The notes: generated by a model from the sequence alone, not told the origin. A stretch of 64,000 nt of DNA from Vreelandella subterranea (GCF_900111305.1 NZ_FOGS01000007.1:124001-188000), one strand, 5' to 3'; positions 40,215-48,331 are shown, counted from the first letter of the stretch. Numbers and translations are program-made.

Positions 40215-42272
40215 ATGAAACCGCGTAACTATCAAATTGAAGCTGTAGATGCGGCTGCTAACGCTTTTAAGAGTGAGCAAAAAGCAACTGTCGTAATGTG
40301 CTGCGGGTCAGGCAAAACCCTTGTGTCTAGGCTTATCGTTGAGCGCGTACACCACAACCTGGTAATGGTGGTGGCGCCAACCGTTATGCTGCTTAACCAG
40401 TTAAAACGGCTTTGGGATGGGTTAAATGAGTTAACGATCATTGTTGATCATGAGAACCCAGAGAACAGGGAAGATCTTGCGGGCCTTCTAGCTCACCATT
40501 CCTCTGTAACGGTTCTGACTACCTATCATTCTGCACCGGAGTGCGTGCAGGCTTTCGATGAGGCAGGTAAGCAAGTAGACATAGCCGTTTATGATGAGGC
40601 CCACAAGACAGCAGGCAGCTTTGCTGGGAAATTTTCTACCACCCTTGATGACTCACTGCCTATTCGTAAGCGCTTGTTTGTGACTGCTACTCCTCGTCAT
40701 GCTGATTATAGCGGTAAGACGGATAAGCACTTCTTTACAATGGACAATCCTGAGCAGTACGGGCCGATTGTTTATAACTACCCGCTCCGGCGCGGTATCG
40801 AAGACGGAACCGTTACCGATTATCGCGTGCTGGTTGCGTCCGTTACCGATGAAGAGGCGAGAGAAAGTCTGTCAGAACCTAACGACCAGACAAAAATGCC
40901 TGCCATGGCGCTGGCGCTTAGTAAGGCTATGCATGAGTTCGACCTTAATAAGGTCATTACCTATCACGCTACTATTGAGGAGTCGCGAGAGTTTGTTGGG
41001 TATCTTGCCCGCTACCTTCCTGACGTAAAGGTGGTGCATGTGTCGAGCGAGCAGACCCGGGATGAACGCCTGCTGGCATTTAATACATACCGAAATGAAC
41101 ATAAGGCGATTATTACCAATGCCCGCGTATTAGGTGAAGGTATTGATGTGCCTGCTACTGATGCCGTCATGTACTGCACCCCTAAAACCTCGGTGCAAGA
41201 CATTGTTCAGACCTCAGGTCGAGCTATGCGTGTTAGCCCAGGTAAGGATTTTGGGTATGTCATTATCCCGGCTCTCACGAAGGCAGATCTAAATTCCGAT
41301 GAGTTCGGTGACTTCAATCCGGTCATTGAGGTGTTAGGCGCCCTGGCTGAGAACGACGACTTACTCAAGCAGATTATTAAACTGCGGCTAGAAAATGAGT
41401 GGGAGTTCGAGCAGGGGTTAAGCAAGTTCGTCAGCTTCACGTCAGTTGGAACGGGTGATTTTGATTATAAGAAGCTGCTCAGCTCTATTAGCTTGCGAAT
41501 GATCAAATCAATGAATGCCTCGTTTTTTGAGAGGCTTGAGCAGTTCATTGAATACCGAGACACCTTCGGCACGGCGCTGGTACCCACTATGAACACGGGC
41601 TCGCTGGGCATTTGGGTTAAACACATGCGCAAGCAGTTCTCGCTTGGGCTTTTGGCGTCTGAAAAGGTGGACATACTTAACCGTGAAGGCTTTGTCTGGG
41701 ATGTGAGCGAGAGCCATTTCAATGAGCAGTTGAGCCAGCTGAAGCGCTATCTTGAGCAGGGAAACTCTGTTGAGCAGGCAAGTACAGGCCCTTTTATGGG
41801 GTTTATCAAAAATGCACGGGCTAGGCAGCGGGCAGGCACGCTGCCTGAGCGCCGAAAGAAAGCCCTTGAACAGCTTGGTGTATATTTCGATGTAGATGCT
41901 TACCGATATGAAAGCATGCTGAGGGATCTTCGAGAAGCCAAATCAAAAGGTATTCCATTGACCGAAGGCGGGTTTACAGACTGGATTAAGTATCAACGTC
42001 AGAAATATAAAGATGGCTCTCTTGAGCAAGGAATCATTGATGCATTCAATGAAATGGGCATCCCGCTAGAACGTGATTTTGAACAAGTGTTTAATGATAA
42101 CGTCACCCGTTTGGCCAGCATACTGCAGTCAGGGAAAAGGCCAGAAGGCAAGCTTCGCAACTTTATGAAAAGGCATCGAACTCTTCATAGGCAAAACAAA
42201 ATCAATGAGGATAGGCTGAAAGCTATCCGAAAAGCTGAGCAAGCCTATGGTGTAAGAATTTTGGGAGATTGA
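40215..42272 (+). CDS. SF2 helicase with four helicase-associated (HA) repeats
   Basis: 685 residues. Helicase motifs: RNYQIEAV (Q-like), GSGKT (31-35), DEAH (127-130), TATPR (157-161) and QTSGRAMR (332-339). The C-terminal third consists of four HA-type repeats (about 436-498, 501-560, 563-620, 621-684), clearest in LGIWVKHMRKQFSLGLL and FTDWIKYQRQKYKDGSL. The helicase resembles type III/I restriction translocase cores, but no nuclease or methylase domain is present. GAGG precedes the ATG at 40215; a GTG lies two codons upstream. It follows the Aca gene by 11 bases, so it is in the acr operon and probably has an anti-defence role; that role is inference. Confidence 0.8.
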   Translation: MKPRNYQIEAVDAAANAFKSEQKATVVMCCGSGKTLVSRLIVERVHHNLVMVVAPTVMLLNQLKRLWDGLNELTIIVDHENPENREDLAGLLAHHSSVTVLTTYHSAPECVQAFDEAGKQVDIAVYDEAHKTAGSFAGKFSTTLDDSLPIRKRLFVTATPRHADYSGKTDKHFFTMDNPEQYGPIVYNYPLRRGIEDGTVTDYRVLVASVTDEEARESLSEPNDQTKMPAMALALSKAMHEFDLNKVITYHATIEESREFVGYLARYLPDVKVVHVSSEQTRDERLLAFNTYRNEHKAIITNARVLGEGIDVPATDAVMYCTPKTSVQDIVQTSGRAMRVSPGKDFGYVIIPALTKADLNSDEFGDFNPVIEVLGALAENDDLLKQIIKLRLENEWEFEQGLSKFVSFTSVGTGDFDYKKLLSSISLRMIKSMNASFFERLEQFIEYRDTFGTALVPTMNTGSLGIWVKHMRKQFSLGLLASEKVDILNREGFVWDVSESHFNEQLSQLKRYLEQGNSVEQASTGPFMGFIKNARARQRAGTLPERRKKALEQLGVYFDVDAYRYESMLRDLREAKSKGIPLTEGGFTDWIKYQRQKYKDGSLEQGIIDAFNEMGIPLERDFEQVFNDNVTRLASILQSGKRPEGKLRNFMKRHRTLHRQNKINEDRLKAIRKAEQAYGVRILGD

Positions 42273-42292
42273 TCTAACTACATGTTGTGTTA

Positions 42293-42320
42293 TTGACACG
42301 GTTGATCTACCATTTATTTA
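42293..42320 (+). promoter_or_regulatory. Candidate late promoter (PR'-like)
   Basis: TTGACA (42293-42298), 16-bp spacer, TATTTA (42315-42320). The -35 box is perfect and the -10 box weak. Its place before two terminators and the lysis cassette fits a late promoter that needs antitermination. Confidence 0.4.
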
Positions 42321-42360
42321 GGCTGGCGCATGTTGCCGCTAGCCGCCACACACCCTAAGC

Positions 42361-42387
42361 CCTGCCGGTCACCCGGCGGGGTTTTTT
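42361..42387 (+). terminator. Rho-independent terminator after the helicase
   Basis: Stem CCTGCCGG / CCGGCGGG (one G-T pair), loop TCAC, then six T. It would end the anti-CRISPR operon and any short late leader. Confidence 0.85.
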
Positions 42388-42578
42388 CGTGTCGGGAGTC
42401 GGGTAATGCCGAGCTGGTGTTGGCAAGCCAGTGACCGTTAATAAACCAATGATGCTCGGGTTATGCGTATGCGCACTCACTGAGCGCAGCCCGCCGCCAT
42501 AGACACGCAGCGGTCGACAGTGCGCCGCCGGAAACGTAACCGGCACTGCTCCCCTGCGTAGCCACCTGTCTACGCCTT

Positions 42579-42600
42579 GCCCTGCTCGTGCGGGGCTTTT
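42579..42600 (+). terminator. Terminator directly before the endolysin
   Basis: Stem GCCCTGC / GCGGGGC (one T-G pair) with loop TCGT and a short T run. Only 20 bases separate it from the endolysin ATG, so late transcription must read through it. Confidence 0.65.
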
Positions 42601-42619
42601 CTATTTCTGAGGTCTCGAT

Positions 42620-43150
42620 ATGTCGGCGCATTCGCCTACTCACTGGTATGAGGAGGCGGAGCTCTTGCGCTTCGAGCCTCCCGAGCCTGTTGATACCCGG
42701 GCGGGCAATGTGGCCGCGTTCCTGGACATGCTGGCTCACGCTGAAGGTACAACGCGTTTCGGCGATGAGAATGGCTATAACGTCCTGGTGGGTGGTGAGC
42801 TGTTCAATTCTTACGACGACCACCCGCGCCAGCTGATCTGGCTGCCTGCATATGAGATCAACTCCAGTGCGGCAGGCCGCTATCAGTTCCTGACCCGAAC
42901 CTGGGATGACCTGGCCGAGCGCTTTGACCTGCCAGACTTCACGCCCGCCAGCCAGGACCTGGGCGCTGTTCACCTAATCCGCCAATGCAAGGCGCTGTCG
43001 CTGATCCATGACGGCCGCATCCGAGAAGCCATTCACGCCTGCCGCAAGATCTGGGCGAGCCTGCCCGGTGCTGGCTATGGGCAGAGAGAAGTGGCAACAG
43101 ATGAACTGCTGGACGTTTACAAGACGGCTGGTGGTATTTCCATCGACTAA
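42620..43150 (+). CDS. Endolysin, lambda R-type lytic transglycosylase
   Basis: 176 residues. It aligns with lambda R: FLDMLAHAEGTTRFGDENGY (catalytic Glu in AEGT), VLVGGELFNSYDDHPRQL, SSAAGRYQFLTRTWDDLAER, DFTPASQDLGAVHLI and KIWASLPGAGYGQ. The N-terminal 30 residues are extra compared with lambda R and have no signal sequence, so export depends on the holin. It cleaves the glycan strand of peptidoglycan. First gene of the lysis cassette. Confidence 0.92.
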   Translation: MSAHSPTHWYEEAELLRFEPPEPVDTRAGNVAAFLDMLAHAEGTTRFGDENGYNVLVGGELFNSYDDHPRQLIWLPAYEINSSAAGRYQFLTRTWDDLAERFDLPDFTPASQDLGAVHLIRQCKALSLIHDGRIREAIHACRKIWASLPGAGYGQREVATDELLDVYKTAGGISID

Positions 43151-43178
43151 CTGACGAGGCCCGCCCGCGAGGTGCGCC

Positions 43179-43541
43179 ATGCACAAACGAATTAAAGAGA
43201 ACCGGCCCATGCCTAACCGCGACCCAAACAACTGGCAGTGGTTGATCAGCATGATTCCGTACCTGCTGCTGAGCGCAGCGACGTTCACGGTGGGTTTTGT
43301 CACTGTGCTGCACAACGGTGGGCCCTGGCGTAAGGCGCTGATGAGCGCGACTGTTGGCACCATTCTTTCTCTGTCTCTGTACCCCGGCTTCCTTTGGCTG
43401 ACGGACTATTACGGTCTGCCTGATGAGTTTGCCTTCGCTGCCTGCGTGTTCTTATCGATCATGGGGCTTGAGTGGATCCGTGCTAAGGCTGACGGCCTGT
43501 ATGAAGTGCTGCTCGGCTTCCTTAAGAAGTGGCTCAAATGA
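43179..43541 (+). CDS. Lambda-type holin with possible dual start
   Basis: 120 residues with three hydrophobic segments (about 23-43, 53-72, 82-96) and a basic end LLGFLKKWLK. The PNRDPNNWQWL start region, KALMSATVGTILSLSLYPG and IMGLEWIRAKADG fit the phage_holin_3/lambda-class family. Two ATGs (43179 and 43209) have usable ribosome sites; the longer form adds MHKRIKENRP, five basic residues before the first helix, which recalls the lambda S107/S105 antiholin-holin pair. Stop overlaps the Rz start. Confidence 0.8.
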   Translation: MHKRIKENRPMPNRDPNNWQWLISMIPYLLLSAATFTVGFVTVLHNGGPWRKALMSATVGTILSLSLYPGFLWLTDYYGLPDEFAFAACVFLSIMGLEWIRAKADGLYEVLLGFLKKWLK

Positions 43542-43954
43542 TTGCTTCACTGAAAGCCAAGGCAGTTGGACTGGTGGTGAGCGGACTGGCCCTGGCGTCC
43601 GTGTTCTTCTACTGGCAGCACGTGATCGGCGAGAGAGACGCCTACCAGGCAGAAGCCGAGCACCAACGCGACCGCGCCGAGATACTGCAGGAGCATCAGC
43701 AATGGCAGCGCCAGCAGATAAAAACCCTCAACGATGCCATGGCCACACGTGACAAGACGCTGAACGACATCGCCGAGGACATGCGCGCCAGCAACGCCGC
43801 GCTTGAGCAACTAGGAGAGCAGAATGCGGAAATACGTGACTGGCTTGATCGGGGCGTGCCTGGCGGTGTTGATGACTGGGTGCGCCAGCTCCAGCAGCCA
43901 ACCGCCGGTGATGGCGTGCGACTGCCCGACGATCCCGACACACCTGACGAGTGA
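43538..43954 (+). CDS. Rz-like inner membrane spanin
   Basis: 138 residues from the ATG at 43538, which overlaps the holin stop (ATGA). One N-terminal transmembrane helix (AVGLVVSGLALASVFFYW) and a long periplasmic coiled coil rich in Gln and Glu. With the embedded Rz1 it forms the spanin that fuses inner and outer membranes at the end of lysis. Rz1 starts inside its last third in another frame. Confidence 0.85.
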   Translation: MIASLKAKAVGLVVSGLALASVFFYWQHVIGERDAYQAEAEHQRDRAEILQEHQQWQRQQIKTLNDAMATRDKTLNDIAEDMRASNAALEQLGEQNAEIRDWLDRGVPGGVDDWVRQLQQPTAGDGVRLPDDPDTPDE

Positions 43955-44096
43955 GCTACCAGCGCCCGAGCCCAAGCTAGATAGCAACCGTGGGCTGCTG
44001 CTGTTGCTGGCTGAGTATGAGGCGTTACGCCGCCGGTTCAATGCGGACCGGGCGGCGGTGGTTGAGATACTGGCTAATGATCCAGGGGGTGAATAA
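43824..44096 (+). CDS. Rz1-like outer membrane spanin lipoprotein, embedded in Rz
   Basis: 90 residues in the +1 frame relative to Rz. Signal peptide MRKYVTGLIGACLAVLMTGC with lipobox LMTGC (Cys20), then a Pro/Ser-rich mature part (SSSSQPPVMACDCPTIPTHL). The first 131 bases overlap Rz, the classic embedded arrangement; the last part extends beyond it. It partners Rz in the outer membrane. Confidence 0.88.
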   Translation: MRKYVTGLIGACLAVLMTGCASSSSQPPVMACDCPTIPTHLTSELPAPEPKLDSNRGLLLLLAEYEALRRRFNADRAAVVEILANDPGGE

Positions 44097-44194
44097 TGCC
44101 GCTTCCAACTAACCGCGGCTTTTGGCTGCTCGCTGCTGCGGTAGCGAAGATCGTTAAATTCTTCCGCTGGCTTAAGAAGGTGTTGACCAACTAA
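44096..44194 (+). CDS. 32-residue amphipathic ORF after Rz1
   Basis: MPLPTNRGFWLLAAAVAKIV then 12 residues rich in Lys, Phe and Trp ending VLTN. The ATG shares bases with the Rz1 stop (TAATG), and the stop shares bases with the HNH start (TAATG), with GGGGGTGA upstream. A short hydrophobic-basic peptide in a lysis cassette could be membrane-active, but this is unproven. Confidence 0.5.
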   Translation: MPLPTNRGFWLLAAAVAKIVKFFRWLKKVLTN

Positions 44195-44559
44195 TGCCCG
44201 GTTCCCCGCCACGCCCATGCCGCGCCCCAATGTGCGCAGGCAAGACTACACACAAGCACGGCTACTGCGATACGCACGCCGATCAGGCGGTTACCTGGAA
44301 GAAGCCAGCCCACAAGAAGTCGGGCCGCGGCGGTAGGCCGTGGCGTCGTATTAGGGAAAGGATACTGCAGCGGGATAAAGGCCTGTGCCAGCCATGCCTT
44401 CGCAAAGGGATTTATACGCCAGCAGCTGAAGTCGACCACATCGTCAACGAAGCCTCAGGCGGCACTGACGTTGACGATAACCTTGAGGCGATATGCAACC
44501 CGTGCCACAAGGCCAAGACCCAGGAAGAAGCCCGCCGGGGCCGTGGCGTGGACGCCTGA
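44194..44559 (+). CDS. HNH endonuclease next to the terminase
   Basis: 121 residues. An N-terminal Cys/His cluster (CRAPMCAGKTTHKHGYCDTH) precedes the HNH core: ILQRDKGLCQPCLRKGIYTP, AAEVDHIVNEASGGTDVDDN and LEAICNPCHKAKTQEEARRG. HNH proteins adjacent to terminase genes are needed for DNA packaging by HK97-like phages, where they nick at cos with the terminase. Confidence 0.92.
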   Translation: MPGSPPRPCRAPMCAGKTTHKHGYCDTHADQAVTWKKPAHKKSGRGGRPWRRIRERILQRDKGLCQPCLRKGIYTPAAEVDHIVNEASGGTDVDDNLEAICNPCHKAKTQEEARRGRGVDA

Positions 44560-44586
44560 GGGGGAGGGGGGATCAAATCCCTACAG

Positions 44587-44661
44587 CCTCTCGCCAGCGG
44601 ACACCGACGCCATAATTAAATTTTTATACCCGCGAAATTGAAAAATCAGGTCGGCGAGAGG
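44587..44661. repeat. 9-bp inverted repeat between HNH and small terminase, candidate cos/terminase site
   Basis: CCTCTCGCC (44587-44595) and GGCGAGAGG (44653-44661) are perfect inverted copies 57 bases apart, flanking an AT-rich stretch that contains AATTAAATTTTTATA. This is the only non-coding gap in the packaging cluster and a typical location for cos. The right arm lies next to the small terminase ribosome site. Confidence 0.45.
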
Positions 44662-44670
44662 AAGTAGCAA

Positions 44671-45141
44671 ATGACAAGAGGTCGCAAACCCAAACCGAGC
44701 CACCTGAAAGCAGTGCAAGGCAATGCCGGAAAGCGCGCCGTTAACCACGATGAACCCCAGGGCGATGAACTGACCGAAGTGCCGTTGCCACCCGAATGGC
44801 TGGACCCGATCGGCATAGAGATGTGGGAGAAAATCGGCCCCTGGTTGGTGAGCTCCAAGATCCTGACTGGATCAGACCTGGCGAATCTTGAAGCCTACTG
44901 CGCCGCCTATGCGCGGTGGCGAACGGCAGAGAAAGACATTGCCAAGAACGGCATCACGGTGGCGGGCATGAATTCCGAAGTGAAGAACCCGGCCTGCACC
45001 GTGGCGAATGAATCCCTGAAACAGCTAGTGACGTTTGGCAGCGCGCTGGGTCTGGACCCTTCAAGCCGAGCGCGCCTTGCGGTACCAGGTGCCAAAGAAG
45101 CCGGAAACCCATTCAAAGACCTGATAGGCAAAAAGCGATGA
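44671..45141 (+). CDS. Terminase small subunit, P27 family
   Basis: 156 residues. P27-type signature at the start (MTRGRKPKPSHLKAVQGNAG) and middle (ANLEAYCAAYARWRTAEKDI), ending in EAGNPFKDLIGKKR. It recognises the packaging site and recruits the large subunit. AGAGGAAG lies before the ATG. It starts the structural operon. Confidence 0.93.
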   Translation: MTRGRKPKPSHLKAVQGNAGKRAVNHDEPQGDELTEVPLPPEWLDPIGIEMWEKIGPWLVSSKILTGSDLANLEAYCAAYARWRTAEKDIAKNGITVAGMNSEVKNPACTVANESLKQLVTFGSALGLDPSSRARLAVPGAKEAGNPFKDLIGKKR

Positions 45142-45147
45142 AGCTCC

Positions 45148-46863
45148 ATGGCCAGTTACCCGAACGTCAACGCCGCGAACAAGTACGCTCGGGACGTAGT
45201 GGCCAACAGGATCCCCGCGTGCAAGGAGGTCCGGCAGGCTTGCCAGCGCCATCTGGACGATCTCAAGGCGCAGAAGTCCCGGTCAAATCCGTACCGGTTC
45301 GATAAAGACGAAGCCGAGCGGTGCTGTGACTTCATCCAACTGCTGCCACACACAAAGGGCAGATGGGCGCGTGAGAAACGGCTCATCAAGCTTGAGCCCT
45401 GGCAGCTGTTTATCGTTGCCAGCATCTTTGGTTGGCTGAAAAAGAAGACGGGGCTTCGCCGCTATTCAGAGGCTTACATTGAGGTAGAGCGTAAGAACGG
45501 CAAGTCAGTGTTGGCAGCAGCCATTGCGAATCTGTTGTTTTGCGCCGATGGCGAGTACGGCGCTGAGGTCTACTGTGGTGCGACCACAGAGAAACAAGCG
45601 TGGGAGGTGTTTCGCCCGGCACGCTTGATGCTGATGAAGTCGCCAGCGCTGTTAAGCGCGGCAGGCATCGAGATCATGGCCAAGAATATCTCGATCCCTG
45701 AAGACGGCAGCCGTCTCGAGCCGCTTATAGGCGACCCGGGCGACGGCTCTTCGCCAAGCGGCTCGATAGTCGACGAGTTCCACGAACACGATAAGCCCAA
45801 TCTGTACGACACCATGGCCACCGGTATGGGGTCTCGGGATCAAGGGTTGATGTTCATCATCACTACCGCGGGCTTCAACCTGGCGGGGCCCTGTTACGAC
45901 AAGCGCCGTCAGGCCCAGCAAATGCTGGATAAATCGCTGCCGAATGACGAGCTGTTCGCCATCATTTACACGATCGATCCGGGGGATGACTGGAAAGACC
46001 CTGCAGTACTACGCAAGGCAAACCCCAATTTCGGTATATCGGTAGGTGAAGAGTTTCTGCTCAAGGCGCAGCGGGACGCCGTGCGCTACCCCAGCCGCCA
46101 GAACAGTTTCCTTACCAAGCACTTGAATGTCTGGGTGAGTGCGCGGACGGCGTGGCTCAACATGGCCAGTTGGCACGCGCTGGGAGATGAGTCGCTAAAG
46201 CTTGAAGACTTCATCGGCAAACCCTGCTGGTTAGGTGTCGACCTTGCGAGCAAAACCGACATCGCCAGTATCGCGTTGCTGTTTCGTGATGAGGTGCCCG
46301 ACAAGAAAGGGCGCATGAAAACGCGCTGGACCGTGTTCGTTCGCAATTATCTACCGGAAGGCGCGGTAGAGCGTGCCAGCAACAACAAGGCCGCTTACGA
46401 GACCTGGGTAAATAGCGGTGACCTGATCATCACCGATGGCGAAGAGCTGGACTTCGATGTCATCCGTGACGACATCAAAGACCTTTCAGGCCTGTTCGAG
46501 ATAACCGAAATCGCCTACGACCCCTGGCGCGCTACCCAGCTGGCGCACCAGCTTATGGCAGACGGCGCCAGTATCGTGGAGTACCGCAACACGGTTCAGA
46601 ACATGAGCCCCGCCATGCGGGAAATGGAAGCCGCTATCACCGGCGGCCGCTTCCGGCACAGCAAAGACCCAGTGCTGACCTGGATGGCCAGCAACGTCGT
46701 GGCCAAGGCCGACGCCAAAGACAACATCTACCCACGTAAAGAAAAGCCCGACAACAAGATCGACGGCATCATCGCCATCTTGATGGCACTCGGTCGCGCC
46801 GTGCTCACCGAAAACGACGAGCCGGAAGAATCCATTTACGACACCTCGGACGTTACATGCTGA
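45148..46863 (+). CDS. Terminase large subunit
   Basis: 571 residues. ATPase part: adenine-motif region around WQLFIVASIFGWLKKKTG, Walker A-like VERKNGKSVLAAAIANL, Walker B GSIVDEFHEHDKPN. Nuclease part with the acidic motif LGVDLASKTDIASIALLFRD and later DPWRATQLAHQL, EYRNTVQNMSPAMREME. HK97-type TerL, full length. It drives DNA into the prohead and cuts concatemers. Six bases after the small subunit stop; its end overlaps the next small gene by 7 bases. Confidence 0.95.
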   Translation: MASYPNVNAANKYARDVVANRIPACKEVRQACQRHLDDLKAQKSRSNPYRFDKDEAERCCDFIQLLPHTKGRWAREKRLIKLEPWQLFIVASIFGWLKKKTGLRRYSEAYIEVERKNGKSVLAAAIANLLFCADGEYGAEVYCGATTEKQAWEVFRPARLMLMKSPALLSAAGIEIMAKNISIPEDGSRLEPLIGDPGDGSSPSGSIVDEFHEHDKPNLYDTMATGMGSRDQGLMFIITTAGFNLAGPCYDKRRQAQQMLDKSLPNDELFAIIYTIDPGDDWKDPAVLRKANPNFGISVGEEFLLKAQRDAVRYPSRQNSFLTKHLNVWVSARTAWLNMASWHALGDESLKLEDFIGKPCWLGVDLASKTDIASIALLFRDEVPDKKGRMKTRWTVFVRNYLPEGAVERASNNKAAYETWVNSGDLIITDGEELDFDVIRDDIKDLSGLFEITEIAYDPWRATQLAHQLMADGASIVEYRNTVQNMSPAMREMEAAITGGRFRHSKDPVLTWMASNVVAKADAKDNIYPRKEKPDNKIDGIIAILMALGRAVLTENDEPEESIYDTSDVTC

Positions 46864-47054
46864 TCAATCTCATTACTTTCACAGTCGGCCTGCTGGGTGT
46901 CGGGCTCGTCGCGTTTGGCGCGTGGCTGATTCTGCCCGCGGCGGGCTACATCGTCGCGGGCAGTTTCTGCCTGCTCTGGTCATGGCTGGTATCCCAAGCC
47001 GCAGCCCGGGCAACTCAACCGGCAGAACCCAAAAACAATGAAGAGGATCGCTAA
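46857..47054 (+). CDS. Small hydrophobic protein between terminase and portal
   Basis: 65 residues with two predicted transmembrane helices (ITFTVGLLGVGLVAFGAWLI, GYIVAGSFCLLWSWLVSQAA) and a charged tail (EPKNNEEDR). It overlaps the terminase stop and shares a base with the portal start (TAATG). Similar small membrane ORFs occur at this position in other siphophages; function unknown. Confidence 0.65.
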   Translation: MLINLITFTVGLLGVGLVAFGAWLILPAAGYIVAGSFCLLWSWLVSQAAARATQPAEPKNNEEDR

Positions 47055-48331
47055 TGTTCTGGCCCAGCCTCTTCAACTCAGCCGCCACAGGCAGCCCCCA
47101 GAAAAGCCAGAACTGGACAGGCAACTGGGTGAGTTCCAATACCAGCCGCCAAAGCGCGGCGGGCACGATGGTGAACTCCGAAACCGCTCTTGGCATTAGC
47201 GCGTTACGTGGGTGCGTCACCCTATTGGCTGAATCGCTGGCGCAGTTGCCCTGCGAGCTATACCGCCGTGACGACCGGGGCGGTCGCGATCGGGCGACGG
47301 ATCACCCGCTATACGATGTCATCCATAGCCAGCCCAACAGGAAAGACACTTCGTTCGAGTATTACGAGCAGGGCATGGGGCACCTGGCGCTGGAAGGCAA
47401 CGAGTTCTCGCTGATTGAGCGTGACGGCGCGGGATACCCAACAGAGCTTATCCCCATCCACCCCAAAAAGGTGGGCGTGCTGAAAGGCCCTGACGGGCTG
47501 CCTTACTACCAGCTACTGGATTACAAGAACCAGATACTACCGATGCGCTCAGTGCATCATGTCAAGGCGTTCTCGCTGGATGGCTTTGTCGGCATCTCTC
47601 CCATTGCGACTAACGCCGACACCATCGGCTTGGCCATGGCGACCGAACAACATGCCTCCGCGGTGTTCCAGCGCGGCGCCACGATGGCAGGCGTGATTGA
47701 GCGGCCGCGAGAATCTACGGCGATTAAAGACCAGGCCTCTGTCGATCGGTTGCTGAGTAAATTTACAGAGCGCCACGGCGGCGGCTTGCGCAACGCCTTC
47801 TCGGTAGCGTTATTGCAAGAGGGCATGCAGTACAAGCAGCTGGCGATGGACAACGAAAAAGCGCAGCTGCTGGAGTCGCGAAACTTTGGCGTGGTTGAAG
47901 TCTGCCGCCTTTATCGCGTGGCGCCCAACATGATCCAGCACCTGGACAAAGCCACGTTCAACAACATCGAGCACCTGGGGCTGCAGTTCGTCATCTACAC
48001 CCTGATGCCGTGGATAAAGCGCAAAGAGGCCGCGATGATGCGCGACCTCCTACTGCCGGAAGAACGCAAGAACCTCTATATCGAATTCAACGTGTCCGGC
48101 TTGCTACGCGGTGACCAGAAGTCACGCTTTGAAGCCTACGCCATTGCCCGTCAGTGGGGCTGGCTCAGCGTCAACGACATCCGTCGGCTTGAGAACATGC
48201 CGCCCATCCGTGGTGGAGACCGCTACCTGACCCCCATGAACATGGTCGACTCGCAGGTACAGAATTCGCTCAACGCCACGCCCCAACAAATGCAAGAGAT
48301 CGAGGGAATACTCGCATGCACTCAGCAATGA
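47054..48331 (+). CDS. Portal protein, HK97 family
   Basis: 425 residues. Family motifs ALGISALRGCVTLLAESLAQ, LPCELYRRDDRG, HPLYDVIHSQPNRKDTSFEY, EGNEFSLIERDGAGYPTELI and VCRLYRVAPNMIQHLDKATF. It forms the dodecameric ring at the packaging vertex. Its ATG overlaps the previous stop (TAATG) and its end overlaps the protease gene by 16 bases. Confidence 0.95.
   Translation: MFWPSLFNSAATGSPQKSQNWTGNWVSSNTSRQSAAGTMVNSETALGISALRGCVTLLAESLAQLPCELYRRDDRGGRDRATDHPLYDVIHSQPNRKDTSFEYYEQGMGHLALEGNEFSLIERDGAGYPTELIPIHPKKVGVLKGPDGLPYYQLLDYKNQILPMRSVHHVKAFSLDGFVGISPIATNADTIGLAMATEQHASAVFQRGATMAGVIERPRESTAIKDQASVDRLLSKFTERHGGGLRNAFSVALLQEGMQYKQLAMDNEKAQLLESRNFGVVEVCRLYRVAPNMIQHLDKATFNNIEHLGLQFVIYTLMPWIKRKEAAMMRDLLLPEERKNLYIEFNVSGLLRGDQKSRFEAYAIARQWGWLSVNDIRRLENMPPIRGGDRYLTPMNMVDSQVQNSLNATPQQMQEIEGILACTQQ

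Larger units (their letters stand above)
42273..42619. other. Gene-free control region between the anti-CRISPR operon and lysis genes
   Basis: 347 bases without a gene. It holds a candidate promoter (42293-42320), a strong terminator (42361-42387) and a second terminator (42579-42600), all on the plus strand. A promoter followed by terminators directly ahead of the lysis genes is the layout of a lambdoid late promoter with an antitermination-controlled leader. No tRNA or long hairpin RNA gene is evident. Confidence 0.6.

Noticed and set aside
40215..42272. Type I or III restriction enzyme subunit
   Set aside because: Helicase motifs are similar, but there is no methylase, specificity or nuclease domain in the protein or its operon; the C-terminal part is HA repeats.
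44194..44559. HNH gene as a mobile homing endonuclease insertion
   Set aside because: It lies at the conserved place next to the terminase and is coupled to the upstream gene, so a packaging role is more likely.
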